Shown here in pieces: positions 24,264-36,036 of a DNA stretch of 64,000 nt. The stretch is from Drechslerella dactyloides (taxonomy: Eukaryota > Ascomycota > Orbiliomycetes > Orbiliales > Orbiliaceae): assembly GCA_020064725.1 (NCBI GenBank), contig JAGTWJ010000001.1, positions 4,216,001-4,280,000 of the forward strand, read 5' to 3'. A program made the position numbers and the translations under genes. The notes beneath the pieces are model-generated. The model was not told the DNA's origin. It did not search any database and saw nothing but the letters and a program-made list of their open reading frames with translations. Positions within the stretch are counted from its first letter, which is position 1. Every line of letters starts with the position of its first letter.

Positions 24264-26152
24264 ATGTTGATGATAAGCGACTGAGCTGGATAAGTAACTA
24301 AGCTACCTCCAGGTACTTATGGATTCTTTTGCTTTTATTATTATATATTTTAATAATTATAATAATAGCTATTTTTATGATTAAATTATATATTAATTTA
24401 GTTATTTAAATTTTAAAAAAAGATATAGTTTTAAATATTAAAATTACTATAAAATTATATAATGTTTTTTGGTTTATTTTTATTTATTAATATAAAAGCT
24501 ATATTGTTAAAATAAATAATATTTTAAAATTATAAAATTTTATAAATTTAGAAAAGGATATTATTATTTAGTATATATTTAAATTATTTATATAGTTTTT
24601 TTATCTTAGATTATATAATATAAAAAATATAGCTAATTAGCTGCTATTAATATATAATAATAATGGTATTTAATATATTAGTAAAAGATAGATTAATAAT
24701 TTTATTAAATATTATCTAAAATTATAAATATATTTTTTTAAAAAATATAATTATTAATAAATAAAATATAAAAATTTAATATTTATAAATAAATAGTTTT
24801 AGTTAATAAAGATAATAAAAACTAAATATAATATTATAAATAATAATATCTATAATTTTAATAAAACTAGCTTTATAATAGATATAATATCTATAATTAT
24901 TATTATTATAAATATTAAAAAATATAATAAAATAAAACTAATATAATCTAAAAACTATAAATAGATAATAATTATTTAAAAGATAAATATAAAAAAAATA
25001 AGCTATATTATTATTTATTATTTTTATTAAATAATATTATTTAGTAAATTAATATATAAAAATAAAATTATTAGTAGATTAAATTATTATATTTTTTAAT
25101 AATAATTAAATAATAAATAAGTTAGTTTTTAAATAACTAAAATATTTTAATAAATTTATAATATAGTAGTACTTTTTGGATTATTATTTATTAATTTTAA
25201 ATAATTATAAGAGTTATTATTTAGTTATTTTTAAATTATATTATTAGAAGTATAAGATTATTATAATCTATATATTATTATACTTATTATATATTTTCTA
25301 GTTATTGGATGTAGATTATTTTAGATTATTTAAATAAATATATAGCTTTTAAATAAAAAATTTAATATATATATATATTAATTATATTTTTAAATTAGAA
25401 TTCTTTTTTGGATTTTATAAAGTATTTATTACTATAATAATATTTAAAAATATATATAATAGTTTTGTTGGAATTAGTATTATATTTTATAATTTTAATA
25501 AAATTTTATTAAAATTAAATGTATAATTGTTAATAGCTATTTTAATAAATTTATATTTAAATATTATAAATATAATAATTATTTAGATTATAAAAATATT
25601 ATTAAATTTATTAAAAATTAATTTATAAATAAATTTAATTAAAAATTAGATTATTTAATATTAAAATAGTTTTTTTATATTATTATTAATAATTATAAAT
25701 TAATTATTTAAAAAAATATAAATAATAATATATTAAATAGTATTTATATATATAAAAAATATAATATTTTAGTTTATAAATAAATTACTAAATAAATATT
25801 AATAATTAAAAAAATAATATATATAATATGGTAATATATTTACTATATATTAAACTAATAAAATCTTAGATAATAATATTATAGATAAAATAATTAAATA
25901 ATTAATATTTTTAAAATATTAGTATATTTTCTAATTAAAAAGTGTTTTTAGGAATATATGTTGTTGTGGTAAATATAATAAATATAAATATAATATTTGA
26001 ATATGTTAGTGGGAATTTTTAAAATCTAAATAAATGGTTTTTTGTTTTTGGGGTAGGAAACTTTTCTTTGGTAATGATGTAGCTGGACTTTTTGTTGGGG
26101 TGTGGAGGGGTGGCTCAGTCGCTTGTCCGGCTCGGTCGCTTATCGTTGACGT
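24264..26152 (+). mobile_element. Fot1/pogo-like transposon G (1889 bp)
   Basis: TA at 24262-24263 and 26153-26154. The left end is RIP-altered (ATGTTGATGATAAGCG); the right end is intact (CGCTTATCGTTGACGT). Family code CCGAGCCG, shared with fragment H. The plus-strand transposase is very degraded: Asp 1 and Asp 2 are Asn (FNKTSF, NFK/LNNYK), Asp 3 is kept (LLDVDYF, about 25315). Confidence 0.88.
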
Positions 26153-26409
26153 TATAAAAGGTTTTTATTACTAAATTTAAATTATAAATTAATTAAGAAT
26201 TTTTTATTTTATAATATTTTAACTTTAAAAAAATAAAAAATTATGGTTTAATATATAGATTTCTTTATATTTATTTATATATTTTATAATTTATTTTATA
26301 AAATTGTAATTATTAAGTAAATAAATAACTAAAATTTTTTTTTAAATATTTTATTATTTTCTAGGGAATATTTTTATTATAGATAAAAGTTTTTATTTGT
26401 TTTATAATA

Positions 26410-27480
26410 ACGTATTCCACAAGCGAGCGAACATCCCAAGCGAGCGAACACCCCCCCAGCCCACCAAAAACCTTTTTATTAATATATTAATAAATATTTA
26501 TTATAAAATTATAGAAAAATTACTTCTTTAAATAATAGTTTAAAATAATCTAGTTAGTATTTTTTTTTATTTTTTAATATTAATATTAAATTAATAATAA
26601 TTATTTTAAATATTGTTAAAAACAACACATTTTTTTATTGTTTGACTCTAAATATCTAAATAATTTACGAACGAAAATCTTTAAAAATTAAAAATCTAAT
26701 AAATAATGATATAATCTAGGCCTGTTTAAAGCTACTATTTATAATAATAAAAATTAAGTTCTAGAAACTCTGCTAAAGTTGGCACAACACACTAACTATT
26801 TTTTTAAAATAATTATACATAAATATAATTAAAAAAATTAAAAAAATAAATTTGAATTTAATATATTAAAACTTTTTTATTTTTATTTTTTAATTTTTTT
26901 TTATATATTATATAATTTAATATCAATATTTTTAATTTTTATAATAAAATTTTATAAAAAATTGAATTTTTATTAAAAAAATTTAAAAAAAATTATAAAA
27001 TAAAATATTAATTTACTTTAATTTAAAAAAAATTTTAGGATTTTTTTTATTATATTTTTATATATAATTATAATAAAAAATAGCTAGTGTGTAGTCAGTG
27101 TGTTGTGCTAACTTTAGCAAAATCTATAAATCTTAATTTTTAATATAATAGATAGAGGTTTTGTACAGGCCTAGATTATATATTTATTTAATAGATTTCT
27201 TATTTTTAAAGATTTTTATTTATATATAATAAAGATATTTACTGGCAAACACTTAAGATTATATGCTGTTTTTTAAAAATTTTAAATTAATTATTATTAA
27301 TTTATTTTTATATTTAAAAAATGTAAAAAAATATAATGAATTGATTTTAATTTATATTAGTTGAAAGATATTTTTTTTATAATTTTTTAAGAGATATTAA
27401 TTAGAATATTAATAAAAAGGTTTTGGTGGGGTGTTGGGGTGTTCGCTCACTTGGGGTGTTCGCTCGCTTGTGGAATACGT
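26410..27480. mobile_element. 1.07-kb palindromic non-autonomous element C2 (inverted copy of C1)
   Basis: TA duplications at 26408-26409 and 27481-27482. Read in reverse, it is nearly base-for-base the same as C1 over about 1,071 bp, including the AT-rich interior and the variant AGTGAGCG in one terminal motif. Same AAGCGAGCGAACACCCC code as elements B and K. Non-coding. Confidence 0.92.
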
Positions 27481-27482
27481 TA

Positions 27483-29013
27483 TATTGTTTAATAAATTCT
27501 TTTATAAAAGATTCTATAATTTTAAAGTGTATAATTTTATTTTTAGATATAAAATAGGCTATAGATTATTTTATATTTTAAAAAATATTTTATAATTTTT
27601 GTTTTAATAATAAGATTACTATATTTATTAATAAATTACTTTCTTAATTTATATTAATTTAAAACCTGGTTTTGATAATTATATTTGATTTAGTAGATTA
27701 TTTTGTAGGCTAAAGTTTAAGGATTTTAAATTACAAAGTAAACTATAAAGTAATATTATTAATAATACTTAGTTTTTTGTGGTGAGGAAGTTTAATAAAA
27801 TTAGAAAGATAATATTTATTTTGAATATATATTTTTAGTTTATTATAGATTTTGATTTTTCAAATAATATAATTTGCTTTATTATTTTATAATTATAGGA
27901 TCTTTATATAAAAGAAGTTTTTATTACTTTAAAATACTATTTAATAATTTACATTATAGTTTAATATATAGATTAAAATATATATCACAAAAATAGGAAT
28001 AAGCTAATTTGATATATTATATTTTATAATTTATTAATCATAATTAATATAATAATTATTATAAACAATAAATTATACTATAGATTACTTCTTAAAATTA
28101 AAAATCTAATATTAATAATATATTATAGATTAAAATTTTATACATATAACAATATATATTATAATAATAATTTATAGATTATAAAATAAAATACTATAAA
28201 ATATTTAAATAACAATCTATAAATTATATAACTATATAGCTATTTAAAGCACTCAGCTATTAGTTATGGTAGAACACTCTGCAGTCTGTAGACTGCTGTG
28301 TATTGAACTGCTTGTTAATCATGACCTGGATTGCTATATAATCTAACAATATTAACTTATTTAAAGAATAAATAAGTTTAGTAAAATTGTATAGTATTTA
28401 ATAACTATCAATTTATATTATATATTTAATATTATAATAAAAATATATTTTTACATTTTAAATAAATTAATTTTTTTAAAAAATAGAATTATACTAAAAA
28501 AGTATAATATAATTTTTTTTTCAAACAACAATAATTATTAAATAAACTTTATATATTTATTATATTTATTAAAAAAAAAAACCATTATAATTTACTATTT
28601 TTTATCAATACAACAAATATAATTTTTACAATTATATAAATATAAATTTTTTATTTTATTTTTTTTATATTTATAATTTTCTAACTAGTTAAATATAATT
28701 TTTTTAATTTTAATATAAAATAATATATTTTTAAATTCTTCATTTTTTTTTGAATAATATTATCAAGATTCTAGAAAGTTCTAATGATTTTTTAATATAT
28801 ATTATAATATATTATAAAAATAAAATTATTATTATAATATTTTTTTAATTTATTTAAAAAAACTAAAATTATTTTTAAATTAGATATTTCTTTTATTATT
28901 TTAAGTTAATTATATAATTTCTATAAAAAACTTCAATTTCAGTTAATTAGTTGATTAAATTTTAATATAATAAATTTTATCTATAAAATATTCTATATAA
29001 TAGTATAATAGTA
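27483..29013. other. AT-rich relic with one less AT-rich island
   Basis: Mostly unreadable AT-rich sequence. The exception is 28246-28345, a ~100-bp island with normal base composition containing a perfect hairpin GCAGTC-TGTA-GACTGC and the A-box-like string GGTAGAACAC. No protein-coding feature is supported. Confidence 0.45.
28246..28345 (+). other. tRNA-like island of uncertain nature
   Basis: It contains CAGCTATTAGTTATGGTAG, reminiscent of a tRNA D-arm/A-box, then GCAGTCTGTAGACTGC, which could be an anticodon arm with GUA. The D-stem does not pair cleanly, the anticodon stem needs a mismatch or bulge, and no good B-box or acceptor stem is visible. It may be a RIP-damaged tRNA, a tRNA-derived SINE fragment, or coincidence. 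Confidence 0.2.
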
Positions 29014-30905
29014 ACGTCAACGATAAGCGAGCGGACAGTACAAGCGAGCAGACACCCCACCAAACACCTACATGTCCTTCTACCTCTGGTATCATACACC
29101 ACTATCACTATTACAATAACTACTTTTATAGCTAAATCTTGTATTACTCTGGCTATTAAAGCTTTGGAAAAAGATAAAAATTTAAATATCCTAATTACTA
29201 CTAAGATATATAGTATTTTGAGAATAATTCTCCTATACCAGTATAGTAGTCACCCTTCATAATATAACAACATCCCTAAATTATAAAATCTTACAAAATT
29301 AAAAAAGGATATTATTATTCAATATATATTTAAACTATATACACAATTTTTTTATCCTAGACTAGGTAGTATAGAAAATATAACCAATTAGCTGCTGTTA
29401 GTGTATAATAACAATAGTATATAATATATTAATAAAAGATGGGCTGGTAACTTTGTTAAATATTACCCAAAACTACAGACATATTTGTCCAGAAAATATA
29501 ATTATCAGCAAACAAAATACAAAGATCCTATACTTATTAACAAGTGATTTTAGCTAATAAAGACTATAAAAGCTAAGTATAGTATTACAAATAACAATAT
29601 CTATAATTTTGACAAGACTAGCTTCGTAATAGATATAATATCTACAATTACTATTATTATAGGAGTTGAAATATACAATAAAGCTAAGCTAGCACAGCCT
29701 GGGAACTACGAATAGGTAATAGTTATCTAGGGGATAGATATAAAAGGTTAAGTAGTGCTACCATTTATTATCCTCACTAGACAATATTATCTAGTTAGTT
29801 AGTATATAATAACTAAGCTATCAACAAATTAAATTATTATATTTTCTAATAATAATTGAATGATGAATAAACTTACTTTATAATAGCTAAAGTACTTTAA
29901 TAAATTTATAATATAATGTTGTTTTTTGGACTACTAGTTATTAGTCCTAGATAGTTATAAAAACTATTATTTAATTGCCTTTAAACTATACTATTAAAAG
30001 TATAAGATTATTATAATCTGTATATTATTATATTTATTATATATTTTCTAGTTATTAGATATTGGCTGCTTTAGGCTATTAAAGCAGGTATATAGCTATA
30101 AAATGGAGAGTTTAATATATATGTATATTAACTATATCTCCAAACTAGAATTTCTCTCTAAATTTCACAAAACATTTATTACTGTAATAATATTTAAAAA
30201 TATATATAGTAGCTTTGCTAGAACTAACATTATACCTTATAACTCTAATAGAATTCTATCAAAGCTAGATATATAGTTACTAGTAGCTATTCTAATAAAT
30301 TCATATCCAGGCACTACAAATATGGCAGCTATTTGGACTACAAAGATACCATTAAACCTATTAGAAGTAAGTCTATAAATAGGCTTAATTAAAAACCAGA
30401 TTACCTAGTACCAAAATAGCTTTTTTATATTATTGTTAACAACTGTAGACCAGCTATCTAAAAGGGTACAAACAATAATATACCAAATGACGCTTATACA
30501 CACAGAGAATGCAATATTTTACTCTACAAATAAACTGCTAAGTAAGCACCAGCAGCTAAAAAAGCAGCATATACAACATAAAGGCATGCTTACTATACAC
30601 TAGACTGATAGAATCCTAGACAGCAACACTATAAATAAAATAGTTAAGCAGCCAACACCTCTAAAGTACTAGCATACCCCCCAGCCAGAAACTACTACTG
30701 TGTATATACACCACTATAACAACTACAGTAAATTTAGGTATAATATTCGAATGTGCTAGTAGATATCTTTAGAGCCTAAATAAATAGTTTACTATGCCTA
30801 GGCCAGGAAACTATACACTAGTAGTGGTGTAGCTGGTATTTTTGTTGGGGTGGGGTGGGGAGGGTGTCCACTCGCTTGTACTGTCCGCTCGCTTATCGTT
30901 GACGT
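29014..30905 (+). mobile_element. Fot1/pogo-like transposon I (1892 bp)
   Basis: TA at 29012-29013 and 30906-30907. Both ends start ACGTCAACGATAAGCGAGCG with tandem AAGCGAGCGGACAGTAC-type units. One of the better preserved Fot1-like copies. Its terminal code is not shared with any other copy here. Confidence 0.94.
29110..30830 (+). pseudogene. Fot1-like DDE transposase with intact triad but many stops (element I)
   Basis: On the plus strand: N-terminal helix-turn-helix region (AIKALEKDKNLN, about 29150), then Asp 1 in NFDKTSF (codon 29611-29613), Asp 2 in LLVLDSYKNYY (29950-29952) and Asp 3 in LLDIGCF (30058-30060), the latter two 36 codons apart (DD35D). It is the only copy read here with all three catalytic residues. 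About a dozen in-frame TAG/TAA codons, typically Gln or Trp sites, still prevent a product. C-terminal blocks LEFLSKFHKTF, YNSNRILSKLD and LIHTENAIFYS follow. Confidence 0.82.
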
Positions 30906-30907
30906 TA

Positions 30908-31819
30908 ATAGATTAATATCTAAATTTTTATTATATAATCTATTATATAATAAATTAAGACTAAAAATTTAACTTTTATAAAAAACAAAAAAATATTATA
31001 ATTATAGTAAATAATTACTAAAATTATTAAATTCCAAGTATTAATAAATTATTCTATGTATTTTAAATAAATAATTTTCTTTTTATTTATAAAACTTTTA
31101 TTTATTAAAAGCTATAATATCTTAAATTAATATTAAAATTTTTTTATTTAAAAAGTTTTTTAATTTAAGATTTTTACTATCATATATATTAAGATTAAAA
31201 TCCTTTTTAAATAAATTATTATATTTATTTATATTTAAAGTATATAAAAAGTAAATTAATTTTAAAAAATCTAGAATATAATTTTAATAGTCTATATTTT
31301 TTAGTTTTTTTTATAATTATAAAAATTCTAAATTACCTTTTAACTAGATTAAATAATAAATATATAGAATATTTCTACTATTTATTTTAAATATATTAAA
31401 ATAAGTATTAATATTATTAAAAATATTTGGCTAACTATTATTAAATATAATTAATTATTAAAAAACAATTTTAATTATAATATAGAAAAATTTTGTTAAT
31501 ATTACTAGATTATTTATTATATTTATTTATTATATTTTATATTTAATATTTCTATTAATTTTAAAATTAATTAATAGTTTTATTAATTTATATATTAATA
31601 GATTATTTAAATTTTATAGGTTAAGTGTGAGTTAGAATACTAGTAATCTATATTTTATTAATAGAAAAAAGGTTTTTTATTATATTATTATATAATATTT
31701 ACTAAATAATAAAATATATTTATAAGTATTATTATTAATATATATTATTATATATTATCTGGTAATATTTAGGTGTGGGTTTAAGTAATAAAATAAGATA
31801 AAAAATTATTATTAATATA
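30908..31819. other. AT-rich relic, nothing recognised
   Basis: About 900 bp of AT-rich sequence between two Fot1-like elements. Dense stops in all frames and no element ends. Confidence 0.45.
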
Positions 31820-31899
31820 ACGTCAACAATAAGCGACCGAGCAGGACAAGCGACCAAACAGCCTCCCCACCCCACCCCAACAAAAGTATACACTACTAT

Positions 31900-33880
31900 C
31901 ACAGACATTAGGTTTCTTATCTTAGAGATGGGAAATCCTATTTACTTAGATTCTGAAGATTCCTGTTAATACATTTGAATATTATACCTATATTTACTAT
32001 ACTTGTTATAGTGGTATGTATTCCTGGAGGTAGCCTTTGGTTGGGGGGTACACTAGTATTTTAGAAATACTAACTGTTTAACTACTTTATTTATAGTATT
32101 GTTGTCCAGGATTCTGTTAATCTGGTATATGATAAGCATGCCTTTATGCTATATTTGCTACTTTTTCAACTATTAATATTTATTTAATATCTTATTAGTA
32201 GAGTAAAGTATTATATTCTCTACATATATAAATACCATTTAGTATATTATTATCTACACCCTTTTAAACAATTAATCCATAGCTGTTAGTAATAATATAG
32301 GAAAAATATTCTAATACTAAATAATTTGATTTTTAATTAGACCTACTTATAGACTAGTTTCTGACAGATTTAATGATATTTTTATAGTCCAGGTAGCTAC
32401 CATATTTATAATATCTAAGTATAAATTTACTAAAATAACTACTAATAACTATATATTTAGTTTTAATAAAACTTTTTTAAGATCATAAAATATAATACTA
32501 GTTTCAACAAAACTACTATAACGTATTCCACAAGCGAGCGGACCACACAAGCGAGCGGACCACCCCATATAAACCAACACCCTACCAAAACACTTTTTAT
32601 TGATAACTTAATCAATAATTAATTTAAAATTAGAATAAAATTCATCTTGTTTATATAAACTATTACAAATCTAAAAATATTTTTTTAAATTTTTTTTATA
32701 TTAAATTAAAGAAATATACAAGGGGGGTGGTCCGGTCGCTTGTCTGGTCCAGTCGCTTATTGTTGACGTTATATGTTTTTAAATGTTATTATAGCAGTAA
32801 ATACTTTATAAAATCTAAAGAGAAACTCTAGTTTAGAGATATAGTTAACATACACATATATCAAACTCTCTACCTCCTTACTATATACCTACTTTAGTAG
32901 CCTAAAGCAGCTAATATTCAATAGCTGAAAGATATACAATAAATATAGTAGCATATAGATTATAATAATCTTATACTTCTAACAATACAGCTCAAAAACA
33001 ACTAAATAATAGCTTTTATGACCATCTAAGACTAATAGCTGGTAATCTAAAAGGCAATACTATATTATAAATTAATTAAAGTGCTTTAACTATTTGAAAG
33101 CCAGTTTATTTGTTATTTAACTATTGTTAGAAAATATAACTACCCAATCTTTTGGTAGCTTTATTCCTATATACCAACTAGTTAGATAATACTACTTAGC
33201 AAAAATAATGAATAGTAACACTACTTAATCTTCTATATCTATCCCCTGTATAACTGTTGCCTATTTGTGGTTCCTAGGTTACACCAGCTTAGCTTTATTG
33301 TATACTTCAGCTCCTATAACAACAGTAATTATAGATATTATACCCATTACAAAGCCAATCTTATTAAAGTTATAGATATTATTATCTGCAATACCATACT
33401 TAGCCTTTACAGTCTTTATTAGCTAAAATCACTTATTAATAAACACAGGATCTTCGTATTTTGCTCACTAATAATCATATCTTTTAAACAAACACATCTG
33501 CAACTCCAGGCAATATTTAACAAAGTTACTAGCCCATCACTTACCAATACATTATATACTATCATTACTACACATTAATAGCAGCTAGTTGGCCATATCT
33601 TCCATACTACCTAACCTAAGATAAAAAAAGTATATACATAACTTAAGTATATATTAAACAATAACATCCTCTTCTAAATCTATAAGATTTCACAATTTAA
33701 AGATACTATCACACTTTAAAATATAACCATAATAGTAGTAACTAAAAGTAAATCAAAAAACATTATATAATTTAGCAGTAACTAAAATACTTAATTTTTT
33801 ATTGTTTTCTAAAGCTTTAATAACTAAAATTATTTAAGATTCAATTATAGAAACAATCATCATAGCAATTATAGATATAT
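31900..33880 (-). pseudogene. Fot1-like DDE transposase, split and mutated (element J)
   Basis: Reading the minus strand and omitting the MITE at 32521-32769, Asp 2 is intact in LLVLDGHKSYY (about 33030), close to the family's LLILDGHESH. Asp 3 is changed to Asn (LLNISCF, about 32920). The FQLL context before Asp 3 is kept. N-terminal helix-turn-helix sequence lies near 33750-33850. Nonsense codons are scattered throughout. The MITE splits the region C-terminal to the catalytic core. Confidence 0.78.
32521..32769 (+). mobile_element. 249-bp Fot1/pogo-type MITE, copy 3 (nested in transposon J)
   Basis: TA duplications at 32519-32520 and 32770-32771. The host transposon sequence joins cleanly across the insertion when compared with the transposon at 55189. 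Nearly identical to the other copies, with one T-for-A... class difference (TTCATCTTG instead of TTAATCTTG). Confidence 0.95.
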
Positions 33881-33963
33881 AATATAATAAAATTAGAATA
33901 GGAGTAGAAGTCAGGCAGGCTGCTCGGTCGCTTGTGCTGCTCGGTCGCTTATCGTTGACGTTA

Positions 33964-35142
33964 TTTAGTAAATATAATGATTTTTTATATTATAATTTAT
34001 ATATAAAGATTAAATAATTTTTTTATAGTTTTGGTTTCTTTTTTTACTATTTTTAAATTTTTAATTATTATAATATTTAAGATTTTTTTAATTTTTAACT
34101 AATCTTTATATTTAATAAGTAGATAATATTAATTATTATTTTATTTATAAAATAGTATATTAAAAATTAAAAATAAAAAAGTTAGATATATTTTTTATTA
34201 TTTATTATAATAGTAAAATAGATATTAAATCTATTTTTTGAAAATTAGTTTAAAAAATTGTTTATTTAAATATCTACTTATACTAATTTAAAATAATATT
34301 AAATATATTTTAATAAAAAAGTTTATAAAATTATTAAAAAATAATAGTATATTTTTATATATATATTATATATATTAATTTATTATTAAAAAATAATTTA
34401 TATTAATAGTTATTTTTAAGAAAATTAACTGTTGTATATTTTGGATTAATTTTATATTAATTATTATATATTTATTATTAATATTATTTATAAGTAACTT
34501 TGAGTTATTATATATAATAAATATATTTATTATTAAAATTAAAAATAATTAATTTAGTATTATTTTTTTAATTTTTTTATTAAAATAAATATAGTTGTTG
34601 TACTTAGTTGACTCTACTTAAAGGTTATTAATATAAAATATAAAATTAATAATATTAAAAAATATCTTATTATTTAATAATATTTTAAAATATAGTTTAT
34701 TGATAAAAATATTTATATCTAATGGATTATTTTGTTTAAGGTTTTTAAATATTTATTATATTATTATAGGGTGGACTGTAAAAAATAGTTTTAATATTAA
34801 GTTTATTAATTAATATTTAAATAATTTTTAGTATTATTTGTTAATTTAGATTTTAATTTAAAAGAAAATTAACTATATTTTATATATTAAGGGGTATAAT
34901 TATAATATATTTATTAAATAATTTGTAAGTCTTATTAGTATATATACTACTTAGAATAAATTTTTTGATTTTATTAATAATTTAATTTTTAATAATTATT
35001 ATTTTTTTGATCTTTATTAAATTTTAAAAATAATTAGATTTAAATTATTTAAAGATATGTTTATATAAATAATTAAGATTAAAACTATTAATTTTTTAAA
35101 AAAAAGATATTAATTTCTTTTAAATTTTTTGTAAATAATTTA
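33964..35142. other. AT-rich relic, nothing recognised
   Basis: About 1.2 kb of AT-rich DNA with occasional GG/GT-rich words around 34740-34800 and 34870-34960. It may be a degraded retroelement, but no catalytic motif could be read. Confidence 0.4.
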
Positions 35143-35245
35143 ACGTATTCCACAAGCGAGCGAACACCCCAAGCGAGCGAACACCCCACCAAGTGACCTC
35201 ACCCCCTTTTCTCCTTTACCATCACCTACATCCACAACCACTATA

Positions 35246-35546
35246 ATGACGGCCTCTACAACTGAATCCCGAATAATCTTAGCTATTAGAGTTCTAGAAA
35301 AAGACAAAAAATTAAGTACTGCAGCAGCAGCTAAATTATATAACATTCCTCAAACAATTTTTGTCCACCGGTGTAATGGACGCCTTTTATGGAGTGATAG
35401 TATACCAAAATTATGGAATTTTACGTAATTAGAAGAGGATACTATTGTTTAGTATATACTTGAGCTGTGTGCGCGATTTTTTTATCCTAGATTGGGTAGT
35501 ATGGAAAATATAGCCAACCAGCTGCTATCGACGCGTGCTGGCGATA
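35246..35546 (+). pseudogene. Fot1-like transposase, N-terminal part (element K)
   Basis: Begins MTASTTESRIILAI. It contains a psq/CENP-B-type helix-turn-helix (ILAIRVLEKDKKLS, then AAAAKLYNIP) that would bind the terminal repeats, followed by a second DNA-binding segment (LEEDTIV, then YILELCARFFYPRLG and ANQLLSTRAGD). Stops interrupt it at about 35426 and 35452, both at positions where the family has Gln. The LINE insertion cuts the gene right after the ANQLLSTRAGD block. ATG at 35246 is a plausible start, since alignable sequence begins with ESRI. The minus-strand frame at 35140-35346 is antisense. Confidence 0.82.
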
Positions 35547-35578
35547 TTATTATTATTATTATGAATCATACTGCATGC

Positions 35579-35590
35579 AACCTTTCGGTT
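35579..35590 (-). other. 3'-end stem-loop (AACC-GAAA-GGTT) of LINE-3
   Basis: Read on the minus strand, AACC GAAA GGTT forms a 4-bp stem with a GNRA-type tetraloop, extendable by CAT/ATG with a small bulge, 15-20 nt before the (TAA)n tail. It is present in the other LINE copies (about 1269-1280, 19480-19491, 43458-43469, 45054-45065), with one mutated loop or stem base in two. It is a candidate recognition structure for the reverse transcriptase; this role is inferred. Confidence 0.5.
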
Positions 35591-36036
35591 ATGGCAGGTG
35601 GAAGAAAATTAAATACAAAATGCGTACAAATGAAAATTAACACATATGTGTGTTTTCCCTGTTTCTTTTGTTATTAATTAATTAATTAGTTAATTAATTA
35701 ATTTTCGATATTATTTTAAAGACTTCTAATCTTCCTTAGTCTTTTCCTCTTGTTTTATCCTCTTCTCTTTAAGCGGATATGTTTTGCATCATTTATAATG
35801 TTTATTTTTGCCGCTTATCGCAATTCGTCTTGCTTAATATTAATAATATTAATTGGTGGACTTTTAATCTTTCTCAAGATTACCCCATCCAATTTTATTA
35901 TTAATATTAACTTTGTAATTGTCTTTTCTTTTAAAGAGTATTTTCGTATTGTTGAGATATTTTTCCATTTGTATTAATCCATTCTTAGTGAATAATAATG
36001 TATTAAAATTAAATGGTATTTTCCCCAATTCTTTTT

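Larger units (their letters stand above)
31820..33961 (-). mobile_element. Fot1/pogo-like transposon J, interrupted by a MITE
   Basis: TA at 31818-31819 and 33962-33963. Ends start ACGTCAAC[A/G]ATAAGCGACCG with the code CCGAGCAG. Total 2142 bp; without the nested 249-bp MITE and one TA it is 1891 bp, the family length. Minus-strand transposase. Confidence 0.93.
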
